A stretch of 64,000 nucleotides of DNA from Sinorhizobium terangae (GCF_029714365.1 NZ_CP121660.1:1488001-1552000), one strand, 5' to 3'. Shown: positions 18,503 through 27,733, counted from the first letter of the stretch. The notes: generated from the sequence alone by a model not told the origin. Made by a program: numbers and translations.

Positions 18503-18597
18503 GAGCAACACCCTCCAAATCCGAAGCGGCGTTCGATGTCGTTGTCATCGTCCCATGCCGCTCGACATATACAGACTTATATTATGCAGTTAAAACG
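18503..18597. promoter_or_regulatory. divergent promoter region of the virB operon and the winged-helix regulator
   Basis: This 95-base AT-richer gap is the only non-coding space between the divergent virB operon and the regulator at 18598, so it must hold both promoters. An AT block around 18570-18592 contains TATATT and TATTATG-like sequences and the half-site AGTTAAAAC. Autoregulation by the flanking regulator is a natural inference. Confidence 0.5.
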
Positions 18598-18951
18598 ATG
18601 ACAAGAGCCCTCAACGCCCAGTGGCACAACCTTGCCTTTTCGGCCTTCATTTTCCGTGAAATTCTCGATAATCCCATGGAGGATGAGACCCCCCAGTCGC
18701 GACTGAAGCAGATCGGCATGATGAGCATTCTTTACATCATGCACCAGGGGCACCAGGCCCTAACTATTTCAAATATAACGGAAACCACGAAACTTACGCG
18801 CACAGGCGTCGCCGAGACCATCGATCCTTTGGTCAAGCGTGGACTTCTGACCGAGACATTCGTGAAGAATTCTATGGGCCGCGGCAAGGCACGCCAATTC
18901 GAGATTTCGCCGGAAATTTTTGAGAGGATTCGCAGCTTTCAAGGTGCCTGA
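18598..18951 (+). CDS. winged-helix (MarR-like) regulator, candidate RctA-type repressor of conjugation
   Basis: A 117-residue DNA-binding protein. The helix-turn-helix is in ALTISNITETTKLTRTGVAE, and the wing follows in LVKRGLLTETF with MGRGKARQFEIS. It is transcribed divergently from the virB operon. In rhizobial symbiotic megaplasmids the virB genes are repressed by RctA, a winged-helix protein encoded next to them; position, size and fold fit that, but I cannot confirm orthology. The alternative is an unrelated MarR-family regulator. Confidence 0.75.
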   Translation: MTRALNAQWHNLAFSAFIFREILDNPMEDETPQSRLKQIGMMSILYIMHQGHQALTISNITETTKLTRTGVAETIDPLVKRGLLTETFVKNSMGRGKARQFEISPEIFERIRSFQGA

Positions 18952-18995
18952 CGTTCGCGCTGAGCAATCAGTTGGCGAGTCAAATCTAAGAAAAT

Positions 18996-19009
18996 GAGTT
19001 AGTTTAACT
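18996..19009. promoter_or_regulatory. palindrome AGTTA-GTT-TAACT, possible operator
   Basis: A perfect inverted repeat with 5-base arms, within GAGTTAGTTTAAC, lying 45 bases after the winged-helix regulator gene. A near-identical palindrome (GAGTTAGTCTAAC) occurs at 60274-60286 upstream of the DUF1173 gene. The role is inferred only. Confidence 0.3.
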
Positions 19010-19091
19010 ACCGCGGTACCGTTCGGCCATCACGCCATACGCAGAAAACGGCTCATCTCCAGCGGGACTCAGATGGCAGACGGCACCGGCT

Positions 19092-19242
19092 ATGAACCCG
19101 ATCGAGCTCCACAACGGTGAGATCAAATGGCGCCGAGGCTATCGGCATCTTGCCCAACCACGATGCAATCGTCCGCTTCGTCGGCGCGTTGCTGCTCGAG
19201 CGAAACGACGAATGGTCGGCAAACTTTGCCACAGGCCTCTGA
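19092..19242 (+). pseudogene. C-terminal fragment of an IS256-family transposase
   Basis: Two frames together read as the conserved end of an IS256 transposase: MNPIELHNGEIKWRR, then after a frameshift AIGILPNHDAIVRFVGALLL and ERNDEW, stopping at 19242. The family consensus here is NPIER-NGEIKRR followed by FPN-AI-RL-GA-LLEQNDEW. Only about 50 residues remain. It lies between the virB regulator and the traR-like gene and marks a past insertion. Confidence 0.75.
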
Positions 19243-19317
19243 TTATAAGCCAGTTCTCCGACATCACGGTGTTTCAGGAGCTTCGCCTCCAGGCACTCGC
19301 CAGTAACTCACTTGGCT

Positions 19318-20022
19318 TCAAATGAGCTTGAGCTTCGTCGCCAGTGCCGTCGCCTGTGGCAGCGTGCCGGCATTGAGCGCCCTGCGAGCGTTGTTCATGT
19401 GGAAATTCACATTCGCGTAGGTCATGTTCTCGATGGTGGCGATTGCCCTCATGGATTTACCCTCGGAAGACCACTTAAGCATCAACGCCTGTTTGGCGGT
19501 CATGCGGACGCTCGGTTTTGCCGTGGGTTCAATTTCCGCCTGCTCGATCCGCACATGGAGCTGCGCGACCGCCGTCGCGGCCGCGACCGGATCGATATCT
19601 CGATTCAGCGAAAGGGACGGCTTGTGCGAGGCAACGGTCAGCATCGCCATGCGCCGGAATGCAGTCGCCACCGGTATTGTGATGCCCGAGCGGATACCGA
19701 AGCCAGCAGCGTCCAGATAGAACCGCCGAACGCGTCGCGACCTGACCGTCCTCGTGTTTTCTGAAGACCAGGTGAATGTCTTCATCGTGGACTTGGCGAT
19801 CTGGACGACGGGATCGATCTCATTCAGGCCCTTCGAGAAATACCGATCCTGCCATTCGGGAGGATAATTCGACACAGCGAATGTTCCGACCGGCTGAAGA
19901 TTGAGATAGGCGTAATATTCGAAGCCGAGTTCCCCCGCGAGCTCGGTGAGTGCTTCATTGAACATCTCCCTGGTGCGCGCTACCGCCGTAACATCGATTA
20001 GCTTCTGAAACCAAATCTCCAC
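19318..20022 (-). CDS. traR: TraR-type LuxR quorum-sensing regulator
   Basis: AHL-responsive transcription factor. The 234-residue length equals that of Agrobacterium TraR, and the signal-binding residues fall at the same positions: Trp57, Tyr61, Asp70, Pro71, Trp85. The C-terminal helix-turn-helix covers TAKQALMLKWSSEGKSMRAI and the recognition helix TYANVNFHMNNARRAL, ending TALATKLKLI. It would activate transfer genes on binding an acyl-homoserine lactone. The cognate synthase candidate lies at 35901, about 16 kb away, and is damaged at its 5' end. Full length and intact. Confidence 0.85.
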   Translation of the reverse strand: MEIWFQKLIDVTAVARTREMFNEALTELAGELGFEYYAYLNLQPVGTFAVSNYPPEWQDRYFSKGLNEIDPVVQIAKSTMKTFTWSSENTRTVRSRRVRRFYLDAAGFGIRSGITIPVATAFRRMAMLTVASHKPSLSLNRDIDPVAAATAVAQLHVRIEQAEIEPTAKPSVRMTAKQALMLKWSSEGKSMRAIATIENMTYANVNFHMNNARRALNAGTLPQATALATKLKLI

Positions 20023-20044
20023 CTTCTAATCCCCTCTCGACTGC

Positions 20045-21004
20045 CTACTCTCCATGCGCCGACCGATGGCGCTTCTTGCCGGTCCTTTCAGAATGCCCGC
20101 CAGAGGGTTGGCGCGGCCGCCAGACCGATGTAAGCGAGCGGCCGATTTCCACGAACTCTTCACGGTTCGCAGTGGGGTCTTCCTTGTTCCAGGCGAGCCC
20201 CATGCCGATCGTAAAATCCACTCCCTCCACTTCCCGAAGGCGAAACGACCGATGCGGCAAATCCTTCGTCCATTCCGGAACGAAACCGACCCCAATCCCG
20301 GCGGCAACGAGCGAAACCAGGGAGAGCGTATCGTCGCAGCTGTAGGCGACCTGATCGAGAAGGCCATGCTTTCTGAACTGCTCGAAGAAGTACTTTTCCG
20401 TGTAAGATAGATTCGAGCGGGAAAAGGAGATAATCCGCTCCCGTTTCAGATCGCTTAATGTGACGGTTTCCGCCATCTCCAGCGGGCTGCCAAGCGGCAC
20501 TGCCAGAAGATATCGTTCGTTGGCGATGCTTTGCCAGCGGAGTGAGCCGATATTTTCGACCGGCCGGATGAAGCCGAGGTTGATGCGGCCCTTCTCCAGA
20601 TCGCGGATGATTGCATCGGTCGAGCCACTGCTGATGTGAATCTGAACGTCCGGAAATCGCTTGCCGAGCTTGCTTAGAAAGAGCGGCAAGACACCGAAGG
20701 TCGCAGGGTAAATGGTACCGATCGTGATCCGATCGACATCCTTGCCCGCAACGGCCCGGACGACGGCGGAACTGTTTTCGATGTCCCTGAGAACACGGAT
20801 ACACCGCTCATAGAAAACTTCGCCGGCCTTGGTCAATTGAACGCGACGGGTAGAGCGGGTGAGCAGCTGGACGCCGAGCTCCCTTTCCAGCGTCTGGATC
20901 TGCACGCTGAGGGCGGGCTGCGCGATGGCCAGCGTCGCCGCGGCGCGGCCGAAATGAAGTTCCTCGGCCAGCGTCGCAAAGCATCTCATCTGACGGACTT
21001 CCAT
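20045..21004 (-). CDS. LysR-family transcriptional regulator
   Basis: A 319-residue regulator: N-terminal winged helix (MEVRQMRCFATLAEELHFGR, then TLAIAQPALSVQIQTLEREL), linker helix, and a periplasmic-binding-like effector domain. Start ATG 21004 follows a purine-rich GGGGA. It could control the catabolic operon beginning at 22872: the motif ATTAATCGTC occurs just upstream of this gene (21056) and again upstream of the dioxygenase gene (26721). The C-terminus is Arg/Lys/His-rich, slightly longer than usual. Confidence 0.88.
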   Translation of the reverse strand: MEVRQMRCFATLAEELHFGRAAATLAIAQPALSVQIQTLERELGVQLLTRSTRRVQLTKAGEVFYERCIRVLRDIENSSAVVRAVAGKDVDRITIGTIYPATFGVLPLFLSKLGKRFPDVQIHISSGSTDAIIRDLEKGRINLGFIRPVENIGSLRWQSIANERYLLAVPLGSPLEMAETVTLSDLKRERIISFSRSNLSYTEKYFFEQFRKHGLLDQVAYSCDDTLSLVSLVAAGIGVGFVPEWTKDLPHRSFRLREVEGVDFTIGMGLAWNKEDPTANREEFVEIGRSLTSVWRPRQPSGGHSERTGKKRHRSAHGE

Positions 21005-21154
21005 TCCCCCGTCCCCTCCATCTGCGCAGGTTCTTCCGCAAGGCGCAGATCATCTATTAATCGTCACTTTAGATCAATCTATTATTTTTTGATAATTCAA
21101 AACCCATGAATTCCGGCAGTAGACGGCGAATCGTCTTTGCCCTATCGGTTGAGC

Positions 21155-22063
21155 ATGAAAACGAGCCTCGAACACCTGCCGGAGAAGAAGCAGCGCGAGC
21201 TTGCCCGCGTCGTCGAGATCATCCACGAGGAGTTCGCCGATGCACTTGAGGGAAGCTCGGCCGGCTTCAAGAAGCGCGGGCGGATCCTGAAAATTATCCT
21301 GTTCGGCTCCTATGCCCGCGGTACGTTTGTCGACGAACCGCACACTATGAAGGGCTACCGTTCCGACTACGACATCCTTGTGATCGTCAATTCGAAGAAG
21401 CTCGCTGACCCCGAGTACTGGGACAAGGCGACCGACCGGCTGCTATGGGACAAGGGCGTCTCGACGCCGGTTGGACTGATCGTCCATGGCGCTCGCGAGG
21501 TGAACAACTTCCTGGCCGACGGGCAATATTTCTTTGTCGACATCCTACACGAGGGCATCGTGCTCTATGAGCTCGACGGCCGGCCGCTGGCCGAGCCGAA
21601 ACGGCTTGCGCCCGCCGATGCGCTCAGGGTGGCGAGGGAGCATTTTGAAAGGCAGGGCCAGAGTGCTGCGGAGTTTCGGCAGCTTGCTCATTACGCCATT
21701 CAAAATGATTGGAGGAGCCGGGCGGCCTTTGTTCTCCATCAAGCCGTAGAGGCGGCCTATTCAACCGTTCTGCTGACTCTTACCAACTACAGCCCACCGT
21801 CGCACAACCTCAAATTCCTGCGCGGGCTGGCGGAGGACCAGGACCGCCGGCTGGTGGATGTTTGGCCGCGTGACCAGCACCGCTTTACTGCTTGGTACAA
21901 CATTCTCAATGAAGCCTATGTGAAGGCGCGCTATTCGAAACACTTCGAGATCACCGAGGAGGCGCTCGCCTGGCTGCTCGAGCGGACCGAGCATCTCCAC
22001 GGTCTCGTCGAGGCGATCTGCAAGGAGCGGCTGACGGAATTGGAGCGGGCTCTCGACGCATAG
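21155..22063 (+). CDS. nucleotidyltransferase-HEPN fusion protein
   Basis: A 302-residue protein combining two halves of the minimal nucleotidyltransferase/HEPN toxin-antitoxin pair. Residues about 35-110 hold the transferase fold with IILFGSYARGTFVDE and the metal-binding SDYDILVIV. The C-terminal half is a HEPN domain with RAAFVLHQAVEAAYSTVLL and the helix LTNYSPPSHNLKFL. In the two-gene systems MNT adds AMP to HEPN; here both are in one chain, as seen in several rhizobia. ATG 21155 fits the fold better than 21137. Function here (housekeeping or defence) is unknown. Confidence 0.8.
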   Translation: MKTSLEHLPEKKQRELARVVEIIHEEFADALEGSSAGFKKRGRILKIILFGSYARGTFVDEPHTMKGYRSDYDILVIVNSKKLADPEYWDKATDRLLWDKGVSTPVGLIVHGAREVNNFLADGQYFFVDILHEGIVLYELDGRPLAEPKRLAPADALRVAREHFERQGQSAAEFRQLAHYAIQNDWRSRAAFVLHQAVEAAYSTVLLTLTNYSPPSHNLKFLRGLAEDQDRRLVDVWPRDQHRFTAWYNILNEAYVKARYSKHFEITEEALAWLLERTEHLHGLVEAICKERLTELERALDA

Positions 22064-22396
22064 CGGGCCGCGACAATCTGTTGATGCCCCAGATTGCAGC
22101 GAACTCAGGCGACCCGTTCGCATTCATCCAAGCGGACAGCACATCGTCACCACCGGCTCGAACCTGATGATCCGCCGATCATTCGCGTACCTGGCGTGCG
22201 GCGGGATTGACAGGTCACCTTGAATTTCCTGGGCATAATTCCGTCGGAGAATTTTGACTTCACCTACAGCGGGAAATCATTTAGGATTCAACCTAATCGA
22301 CATGAGTGGTACGTGTGCTTCCGGACGACGCGATCTTCGCTGTGAGACCGTCCGGCCACATTTTCCCCCGCGCCGGACTCTCGAAGGAGAGTCGCC
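22064..22396. other. intergenic spacer
   Basis: About 330 bases without a convincing gene. It ends with the ribosome-binding site AAGGAGAG of the small ORF at 22397. No repeats or hairpins stood out. Confidence 0.5.
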
Positions 22397-22645
22397 ATGT
22401 CGAAACCATTGAAGAATGTCCCGGAGCCGTCAAACCAGGCGGATGCGCAACATGACGTCGCGGTGGCGGCGGCTGTGGAACTCGCGATGGAGTTTTACGG
22501 CTGCGACGCCGTAACGGCCGCGGCAAAGCGCGCGGTCGAGGCCAGGGACCTCAATCGCGAAAGCCATTACCGGTTCTGGCTGCATGTCTTCAAATCCCTG
22601 AAATCCAATCCAAGCCTGATCAACGAAATCTGTCAGCCGGGGTGA
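22397..22645 (+). CDS. small conserved-type hypothetical protein
   Basis: An 82-residue soluble protein, not recognised as a named family. The first 20 residues are polar and proline-containing; the rest is predicted helical (AVAAAVELAMEFYGCDAVTA, then AAKRAVEARDL). A good ribosome-binding site (AAGGAG, about eight bases upstream) and third-position GC bias support real coding. It stands alone between the transferase-HEPN gene and the catabolic operon. Confidence 0.6.
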   Translation: MSKPLKNVPEPSNQADAQHDVAVAAAVELAMEFYGCDAVTAAAKRAVEARDLNRESHYRFWLHVFKSLKSNPSLINEICQPG

Positions 22646-22871
22646 CGAAGTGGCCGCCGCCTATGGATTGGCGGCCCGCACAAGCCGATCGTGCGGGCCC
22701 ATGCCGTCGGAGCCGCTCAAGACAGAATCCGACGCAGATCGTCCGCCGGCCGACCTTATAGGCAACGCGATTAATATGGTTTCCGTATCAATATCGCGAA
22801 ATCAATATTGGAGATCGTGGGACCGGCCGGCGCAATGTCACCAAACCGACAACACCAACAAGGGGATCGTC

Positions 22872-23912
22872 ATGAGGTTTTCTGCGCTGTGCGCAAGTGC
22901 GCTCGTAACAATGGGCCTGGCCGCGAGCGGCCACGCCGAAACGCTCATCGTCAACAGCTACGGCGGACCCTACGAAACGATCATCCGGGAGCGGATCATC
23001 GAGCCTTTCGAGGCCAAATTCGGCATCGACGTTGTCTATGACGCCGTTGGTTCGGCCTCCCAGGACTATGCCAAGATAAAGGCCACCAACGGGCGCCCCG
23101 GCTTCGATGTGGTCGTGATGACCGCATCCCAGTCGCTCGAGGGATGCAAAGAAGGCCTGCTGGAGGAATTCTCACCAGACGAAGTTCCTAATCTTGTGCA
23201 TCTGTCATCGGTGATCGCCGGCGTCGCCGGCCCCTGCGGCGCGGTTCACGAAGTGCAATATCTCTCGCTACTCTACCGAAAGGACAAGCTGCCGGAGCAG
23301 CCTAATTCCTGGAACGCGCTCTTGGACGATCGCCTCGAGGGCAAGATCATCCTGCCTACCTTCCAGAACGTCATGGCTGCCTACCTGATGGAGATCTTCT
23401 CGGTCGCCCACGGTGGCGATCTGCTCGATAACGTCGACCCCGGCTTTGCCGCTATGGCCAAACTCGCCGGACAATCGATCGGCTTTGAGCAGTCGTCATC
23501 CGTCATGGAGACGTACATCAAGGGCGGCGAAGTCTGGGCCATGCCCTTTTGGAACGGGCGCGCGCAACTGCTCGTCGATAGCGGCCTGCCGGTCGACTAT
23601 GTCCTGCCGAAGGAAGGCTCGATTCCTTTAGTCGCAACCCTGAACGTGCCGAAGCATGCCGCAAACCGCGAGGCAGCCCTCAGGTTCGTCAACTTCTTTC
23701 TCGAAAAGGCCAGCCAGGAGGCATGGGTCACCGGGTATAAGGTCGGCAGCGTACGGACCGACATCGACGTGCCGGACGATATCCGTGCCAGACAAATCAC
23801 CACCGAGGCGGATCTGAAGGCGCTTCTGCTGCCTGACCTCGCCGCAGTTGCGTCACGGCTTTCCGCCTGGGGCGAACGGTGGGAACGTGACGTCGTCGCG
23901 GTGGCCAAGTGA
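22872..23912 (+). CDS. ABC transporter substrate-binding protein, polyamine/iron-type (PotD-like)
   Basis: Periplasmic binding protein of the importer encoded next. The 346-residue precursor has a Sec signal peptide (MRFSALCASALVTMGLAASG, cleavage after GHA) and a class-D type fold beginning TLIVNSYGGPYETIIRERII, typical of spermidine/putrescine-like binders. ATG 22872 is preceded by AGGGGAT; the ORF extends to 22650 without family support. It heads an apparent operon running to 33526. The ligand is likely a cationic or amino-acid-derived compound, but this is inference. Confidence 0.9.
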   Translation: MRFSALCASALVTMGLAASGHAETLIVNSYGGPYETIIRERIIEPFEAKFGIDVVYDAVGSASQDYAKIKATNGRPGFDVVVMTASQSLEGCKEGLLEEFSPDEVPNLVHLSSVIAGVAGPCGAVHEVQYLSLLYRKDKLPEQPNSWNALLDDRLEGKIILPTFQNVMAAYLMEIFSVAHGGDLLDNVDPGFAAMAKLAGQSIGFEQSSSVMETYIKGGEVWAMPFWNGRAQLLVDSGLPVDYVLPKEGSIPLVATLNVPKHAANREAALRFVNFFLEKASQEAWVTGYKVGSVRTDIDVPDDIRARQITTEADLKALLLPDLAAVASRLSAWGERWERDVVAVAK

Positions 23913-23920
23913 GGTGGATC

Positions 23921-24802
23921 ATGGCCGTCATTGCTTTCTCCACCCCAAAAGAGCCCATACACACGGGCCTTCCTATAAAGGGATTTCTGCCGCTCACCGC
24001 CCCCTCGATCGTGCTGATGCTCTTCTTCGCGATCCCGATGGGCATGATGATCGGGATAAGCTTTCAAAGCCAGACGGCGGGCGGCCCGACGTTTGCGAGC
24101 TATAGTCGCTTCTTCAGCAACGACTTGGTCCTTGCGGGCCTCACCCGAACGGTCGTGATGTCGGGCCTCGTCGCAATCTCAGTCACCGTCTTGGCCTATC
24201 CCCTCGCCTACTATCTCGCGCGCTCGACGTCACGCTGGCGGACCATCATCTTCGCGCTTGCCATTGCGCCTGAACTGGCGGGCGTCGTGCTTCGGACCTA
24301 TGGCTGGCTGATCATTCTCGAGGATCGCGGTTTCATCAATTCCGCGCTGATGTGGACTGGAATGATCTCGGAACCCCTGCCCTTGTCAAAGAACCTTTTC
24401 GGCGTGGTCGTCGGGCTGACTCACGTTATCCTGCCGTTTGGCGTGCTGTCGCTGCTGACGAGCCTCCAGGGTATCAATCCCAATCTGGAAAAATCTGCGC
24501 AAATTCTCGGCGCCTCACGTCTTGACGTCATCCGCCACATCATCCTGCCGCTCTCCGTGCCGGGGATCGTAAGCTCGCTCTTGATTGGCTTCACCATGGC
24601 CGCAAGCGCTTACGCGACCCCGGCCCTTCTCGGCGGCGCCGGCTTCAAAGTCATGGCCACTATGGTCTACGAGCAGGTGCTCTTCTATCTCGACTGGCCC
24701 TTCGCGGCGGTGATGGCGAACGTCCTGCTCATCCTCATGCTGACCGCCGGCTTCGTCGGATCCAGGCTGGAATCGCGCCTCCACCAAAAACTTCATCTTT
24801 AG
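23921..24802 (+). CDS. ABC transporter permease, PotB-like
   Basis: First inner-membrane subunit of the importer, 293 residues, about six membrane helices. It shows the N-terminal helix TAPSIVLMLFFAIPMGMMIG, the ALAIAPELAGVVLRTYGWLI segment and the ATPase-contact loop EKSAQILGASRLDVIRHIIL. ATG 23921 lies nine bases after the binding-protein stop; a GTG at 23909 overlaps that stop and is possible. Confidence 0.9.
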   Translation: MAVIAFSTPKEPIHTGLPIKGFLPLTAPSIVLMLFFAIPMGMMIGISFQSQTAGGPTFASYSRFFSNDLVLAGLTRTVVMSGLVAISVTVLAYPLAYYLARSTSRWRTIIFALAIAPELAGVVLRTYGWLIILEDRGFINSALMWTGMISEPLPLSKNLFGVVVGLTHVILPFGVLSLLTSLQGINPNLEKSAQILGASRLDVIRHIILPLSVPGIVSSLLIGFTMAASAYATPALLGGAGFKVMATMVYEQVLFYLDWPFAAVMANVLLILMLTAGFVGSRLESRLHQKLHL

Positions 24803-24817
24803 TCTCGGGAGGCTTCG

Positions 24818-25621
24818 ATGAACCGATTGCTCACCTATCTGTTCAGGATGGTGCTCGCCGCCATTCTTGCCTTCATCACCCTGCCGCTCGTGGTCGTTGT
24901 CGCTGCCTCTTTCAGCCCGACTTCGGCGGTAACGTTCCGGCCAAGCGAATGGACCTTGCAATGGTATGCGGCGCTCTGGGACAGCCGCTGGCTCGATCCG
25001 TTCCTGCTCAGTGTCGAACTGGCCCTCATCGTGTCGCTCGCAAGCGGACTGCTCGGCGTTCTTGGGGCATACAGCGTCGCCTACGCGAAATGTCGGGGCC
25101 ACACCGCCATCATGGCGTTCCTATTGTCACCCATGTCGGTCCCGCAAATCGTCAAGGGCGTGGCGATCGTCCTGTTCTTGTCCTCGGTTGGACTTTATCA
25201 CCTGCTCGGAACGCCCGGCCTTATCATGGCCCACATCATCCTGACGTTGCCCTACGTCGTGCGCATGGCCGCGACGGCGATGTTCGGTTTCGATAAGCGG
25301 CTTGAAAGCGCGGCACGCATACTCGGCGCCAGTGCCACGCAGAGAATCAGATATGTGCTTTTGCCGCTGATCCGCTCCGGCCTCTTCTCGGGGATGACCT
25401 TCGCCTTCATCATTTCCTTCAACAACATCCCGCTCTCCGTCTTCCTGGTCAGGCCTGGTCAGACAACGCTTCCGATCACCGTCATCAACCATCTCGAATA
25501 CAGCCTGGATCCGGTGCTCGCGGCGGTGAACGTCGCGTCGCTCCTCTTCATCCTTGGCGCAATCATCCTTTTCGAAAAGATCGGCGGTTTCTCCGCCCAA
25601 TTCCACGGGGGTAGCAAATGA
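24818..25621 (+). CDS. ABC transporter permease, PotC-like
   Basis: Second membrane subunit, 267 residues with about six helices. The first helix MVLAAILAFITLPLVVVVAA and the coupling loop ESAARILGASATQRIRYVLL are as in PotC. A GGGAGG ribosome-binding site precedes ATG 24818. Its stop overlaps the ATPase start by four bases, so the subunits are made together. Confidence 0.9.
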   Translation: MNRLLTYLFRMVLAAILAFITLPLVVVVAASFSPTSAVTFRPSEWTLQWYAALWDSRWLDPFLLSVELALIVSLASGLLGVLGAYSVAYAKCRGHTAIMAFLLSPMSVPQIVKGVAIVLFLSSVGLYHLLGTPGLIMAHIILTLPYVVRMAATAMFGFDKRLESAARILGASATQRIRYVLLPLIRSGLFSGMTFAFIISFNNIPLSVFLVRPGQTTLPITVINHLEYSLDPVLAAVNVASLLFILGAIILFEKIGGFSAQFHGGSK

Positions 25622-26715
25622 CCACCATCGATATCGAACTCCTTTCCGTCAGCAAGCAGTTCGGCGCAAACCGCATCGTCGAGGATATCAACCTAGCCAT
25701 CCCGAAGGGAAAATTCGTCAGCATTCTTGGTCCCTCCGGATGTGGCAAGACGACGACCCTGAACATGATCGCCGGATTTGAAGCGCCCTCGAGCGGGCAG
25801 ATCCGAATTCGCGGCTGCGATCAGGCAGGCGTCCCGCCGGAAGCCCGGAAGATCGGGCTGGTCTTCCAGAACTACGCACTTTTCCCGCATATGACGGTCG
25901 CCCAGAATGTCGGTTTCGGCCTAAAGATGCAGGGTCGGCCCCGCGAGGAAATCGCCGATGGCGTGTCACGCGCCTTGAAAAGTGTCCACCTCGAAGGCTT
26001 CGAGAGCCGTTATCCAAAGGAACTATCGGGAGGCCAACAGCAACGGGTCGCGGTCGCCCGGGCCATTGCGCCCTCCCCGTCCGTGCTGCTTCTCGATGAA
26101 CCACTCTCAAATCTCGACCTCAAGCTTCGGGAAGCCATGCGCGTGGAATTGAAAGAGATCCAAGAAGACCTCGGCATGACCTTCATCTATGTCACGCACG
26201 ATCAGGAAGAGGCGATGGCCATGTCCGATCGGATCGTTGTCATGCAGCGCGGAGTGGTAGCGCAGGAAGGAGCGCCTGCGGACATATACGGCCGCCCGAG
26301 GACCTCTTTCGTGGCGGACTTCATTGGCAAGTCCAATATCCTGCCGATTGCCGATGTATCCGCAACCGATACCCCAGAAAGACGCGTTACCGTGCTCTTG
26401 GGAGAAGGAAAGTTGCCGGTCAGAGCGATCTGGCCGCACGACGTCGCTCCTGACAAGGCTCGATATTGTTGCATCCGGCCCGAAGCTGTCAGGCTCGCCG
26501 ATGCGGCGGGGGCTCTCGATGAACCCGCGAACCGGCTCACGGGCACCATCCAGAAGGTCGTCAATCTCGGCGCCTATCTCGAGGCGTGGATGCTCGTAGA
26601 TGGCAAGATCACATTGAAGTCCATGATCCGCTCGACACGCCTCGACAAACTTCGAGTTGGTTGCCGCGTTGATTTCGCCATCGCTCACTCTGCTGTCCAA
26701 TTACTGGAGCAGTAG
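25618..26715 (+). CDS. ABC transporter ATP-binding protein, PotA-like
   Basis: ATPase of the importer, 365 residues. Walker A GPSGCGKTTTL (about residues 37-45), Q-loop VFQNYALFPHM, signature LSGGQQQRVAVARAI, Walker B VLLLDEPLSN and switch histidine VTHDQEEAM are complete. A C-terminal TOBE-type regulatory domain follows (CIRPEAVRL onwards). Its length and TOBE domain place it in the PotA/FbpC/UgpC group. Confidence 0.93.
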   Translation: MTTIDIELLSVSKQFGANRIVEDINLAIPKGKFVSILGPSGCGKTTTLNMIAGFEAPSSGQIRIRGCDQAGVPPEARKIGLVFQNYALFPHMTVAQNVGFGLKMQGRPREEIADGVSRALKSVHLEGFESRYPKELSGGQQQRVAVARAIAPSPSVLLLDEPLSNLDLKLREAMRVELKEIQEDLGMTFIYVTHDQEEAMAMSDRIVVMQRGVVAQEGAPADIYGRPRTSFVADFIGKSNILPIADVSATDTPERRVTVLLGEGKLPVRAIWPHDVAPDKARYCCIRPEAVRLADAAGALDEPANRLTGTIQKVVNLGAYLEAWMLVDGKITLKSMIRSTRLDKLRVGCRVDFAIAHSAVQLLEQ

Positions 26716-26832
26716 CGCCGATTAATCGTCCTTCATTATTAATGACCAGCAATTGATATTGGAATCGCCCAATAGCCCTTCACTACACTCGGTGCGATCC
26801 CAAGTCCGGGATCTTCCCACAAGGAGGCCAAG
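26716..26832. promoter_or_regulatory. intergenic region with motif shared with the LysR gene
   Basis: AT-rich gap containing ATTAATCGTC (26721-26730), identical to a 10-mer at 21056-21065 upstream of the LysR gene, and CAATTGATATTGGA, similar to AATCAATATTGGAG upstream of the transporter. It is a plausible internal promoter with a regulator site for the catabolic genes that follow. Confidence 0.35.
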
Positions 26833-27699
26833 ATGCGCATGAACACGAAGGTTTCAGCAGTGCAAAATGACAGCAATGTCTGTGCTGACATCGTCGGTTT
26901 CGACTTCTCCGACTATAACGATGCGGACATTGCCGCAGTTCGGTCCTATTGGCTGCAATATGGCGTCATTCGCTTTCGGGCGGTCCATATCACAGACCAG
27001 CAGCAGGTCAATTTCTCCCGCCACTTCGGCGACTTCGTCATCCACCCGAAACAATTGCAGGAAGGGGGACATCCTACGCATCGCGAGATCCTGGTGATCA
27101 GCAATGTGATGACGGACGGTAAACCGAGCGGCGCGCTCGGCAATAGCGAGGCGACGTGGCACACGGACACATGGTTCTACGAACGCCCGCCGGCAGGCGC
27201 CATCCTCAGAGCGATCGAGGTTCCTCCTTCGGGCGGCGACACATACTTTTTGTCCACCTATCATGCCTACGAGACGCTCCCCGAGGAGCTGCGCAAGGCC
27301 ATTGAAGGGCGACAAATCTTCTTCCAGAACGTTTACGACAAGACGGGCAGGCTGCGCCTCGGGAAATCCGAACCGACGAGTACGGATTTTCGCGAATGGA
27401 GCGGCGTCGTCCATCCGCTGGTCAGAACCCACGGCGAGACGGGCCGCAAGGCGCTCTATCTAGGGGGGACGCGGGAAGGCTCATGGATCGTCGGTATGCC
27501 GCTCGATGAAAGCAACGATCTGATCGCCGAGCTTTGGGAGCACACCACCGCAACGCCTGATGTCTTCGTTCAGAAATGGGGCGTGGGCGACATCGTGATG
27601 TGGGACAATCGCTGCACGATGCACCGTCGCGACTCCTTCGACCCGAACACGATCCGTATCATGCATCGGACGACCACATCCGGCGAGCGCCCGGTTTGA
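26833..27699 (+). CDS. TauD/TfdA-family Fe(II)/2-oxoglutarate dioxygenase
   Basis: Non-haem iron oxygenase of 288 residues that couples 2-oxoglutarate decarboxylation to substrate hydroxylation. The iron triad is visible: His110 and Asp112 in ATWHTDTWF, and His264 in NRCTMHRRDSF; an arginine for 2-oxoglutarate lies in TIRIMHR. Spacing and length match the family. As the first enzyme after the importer, it may carry out the first oxidative step on the imported compound. ATG 26833 has AAGGAGG upstream. Confidence 0.9.
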   Translation: MRMNTKVSAVQNDSNVCADIVGFDFSDYNDADIAAVRSYWLQYGVIRFRAVHITDQQQVNFSRHFGDFVIHPKQLQEGGHPTHREILVISNVMTDGKPSGALGNSEATWHTDTWFYERPPAGAILRAIEVPPSGGDTYFLSTYHAYETLPEELRKAIEGRQIFFQNVYDKTGRLRLGKSEPTSTDFREWSGVVHPLVRTHGETGRKALYLGGTREGSWIVGMPLDESNDLIAELWEHTTATPDVFVQKWGVGDIVMWDNRCTMHRRDSFDPNTIRIMHRTTTSGERPV

Positions 27700-27733
27700 G
27701 CCACGACAACAGAGCAGATCGGAGCCTCGTCGG

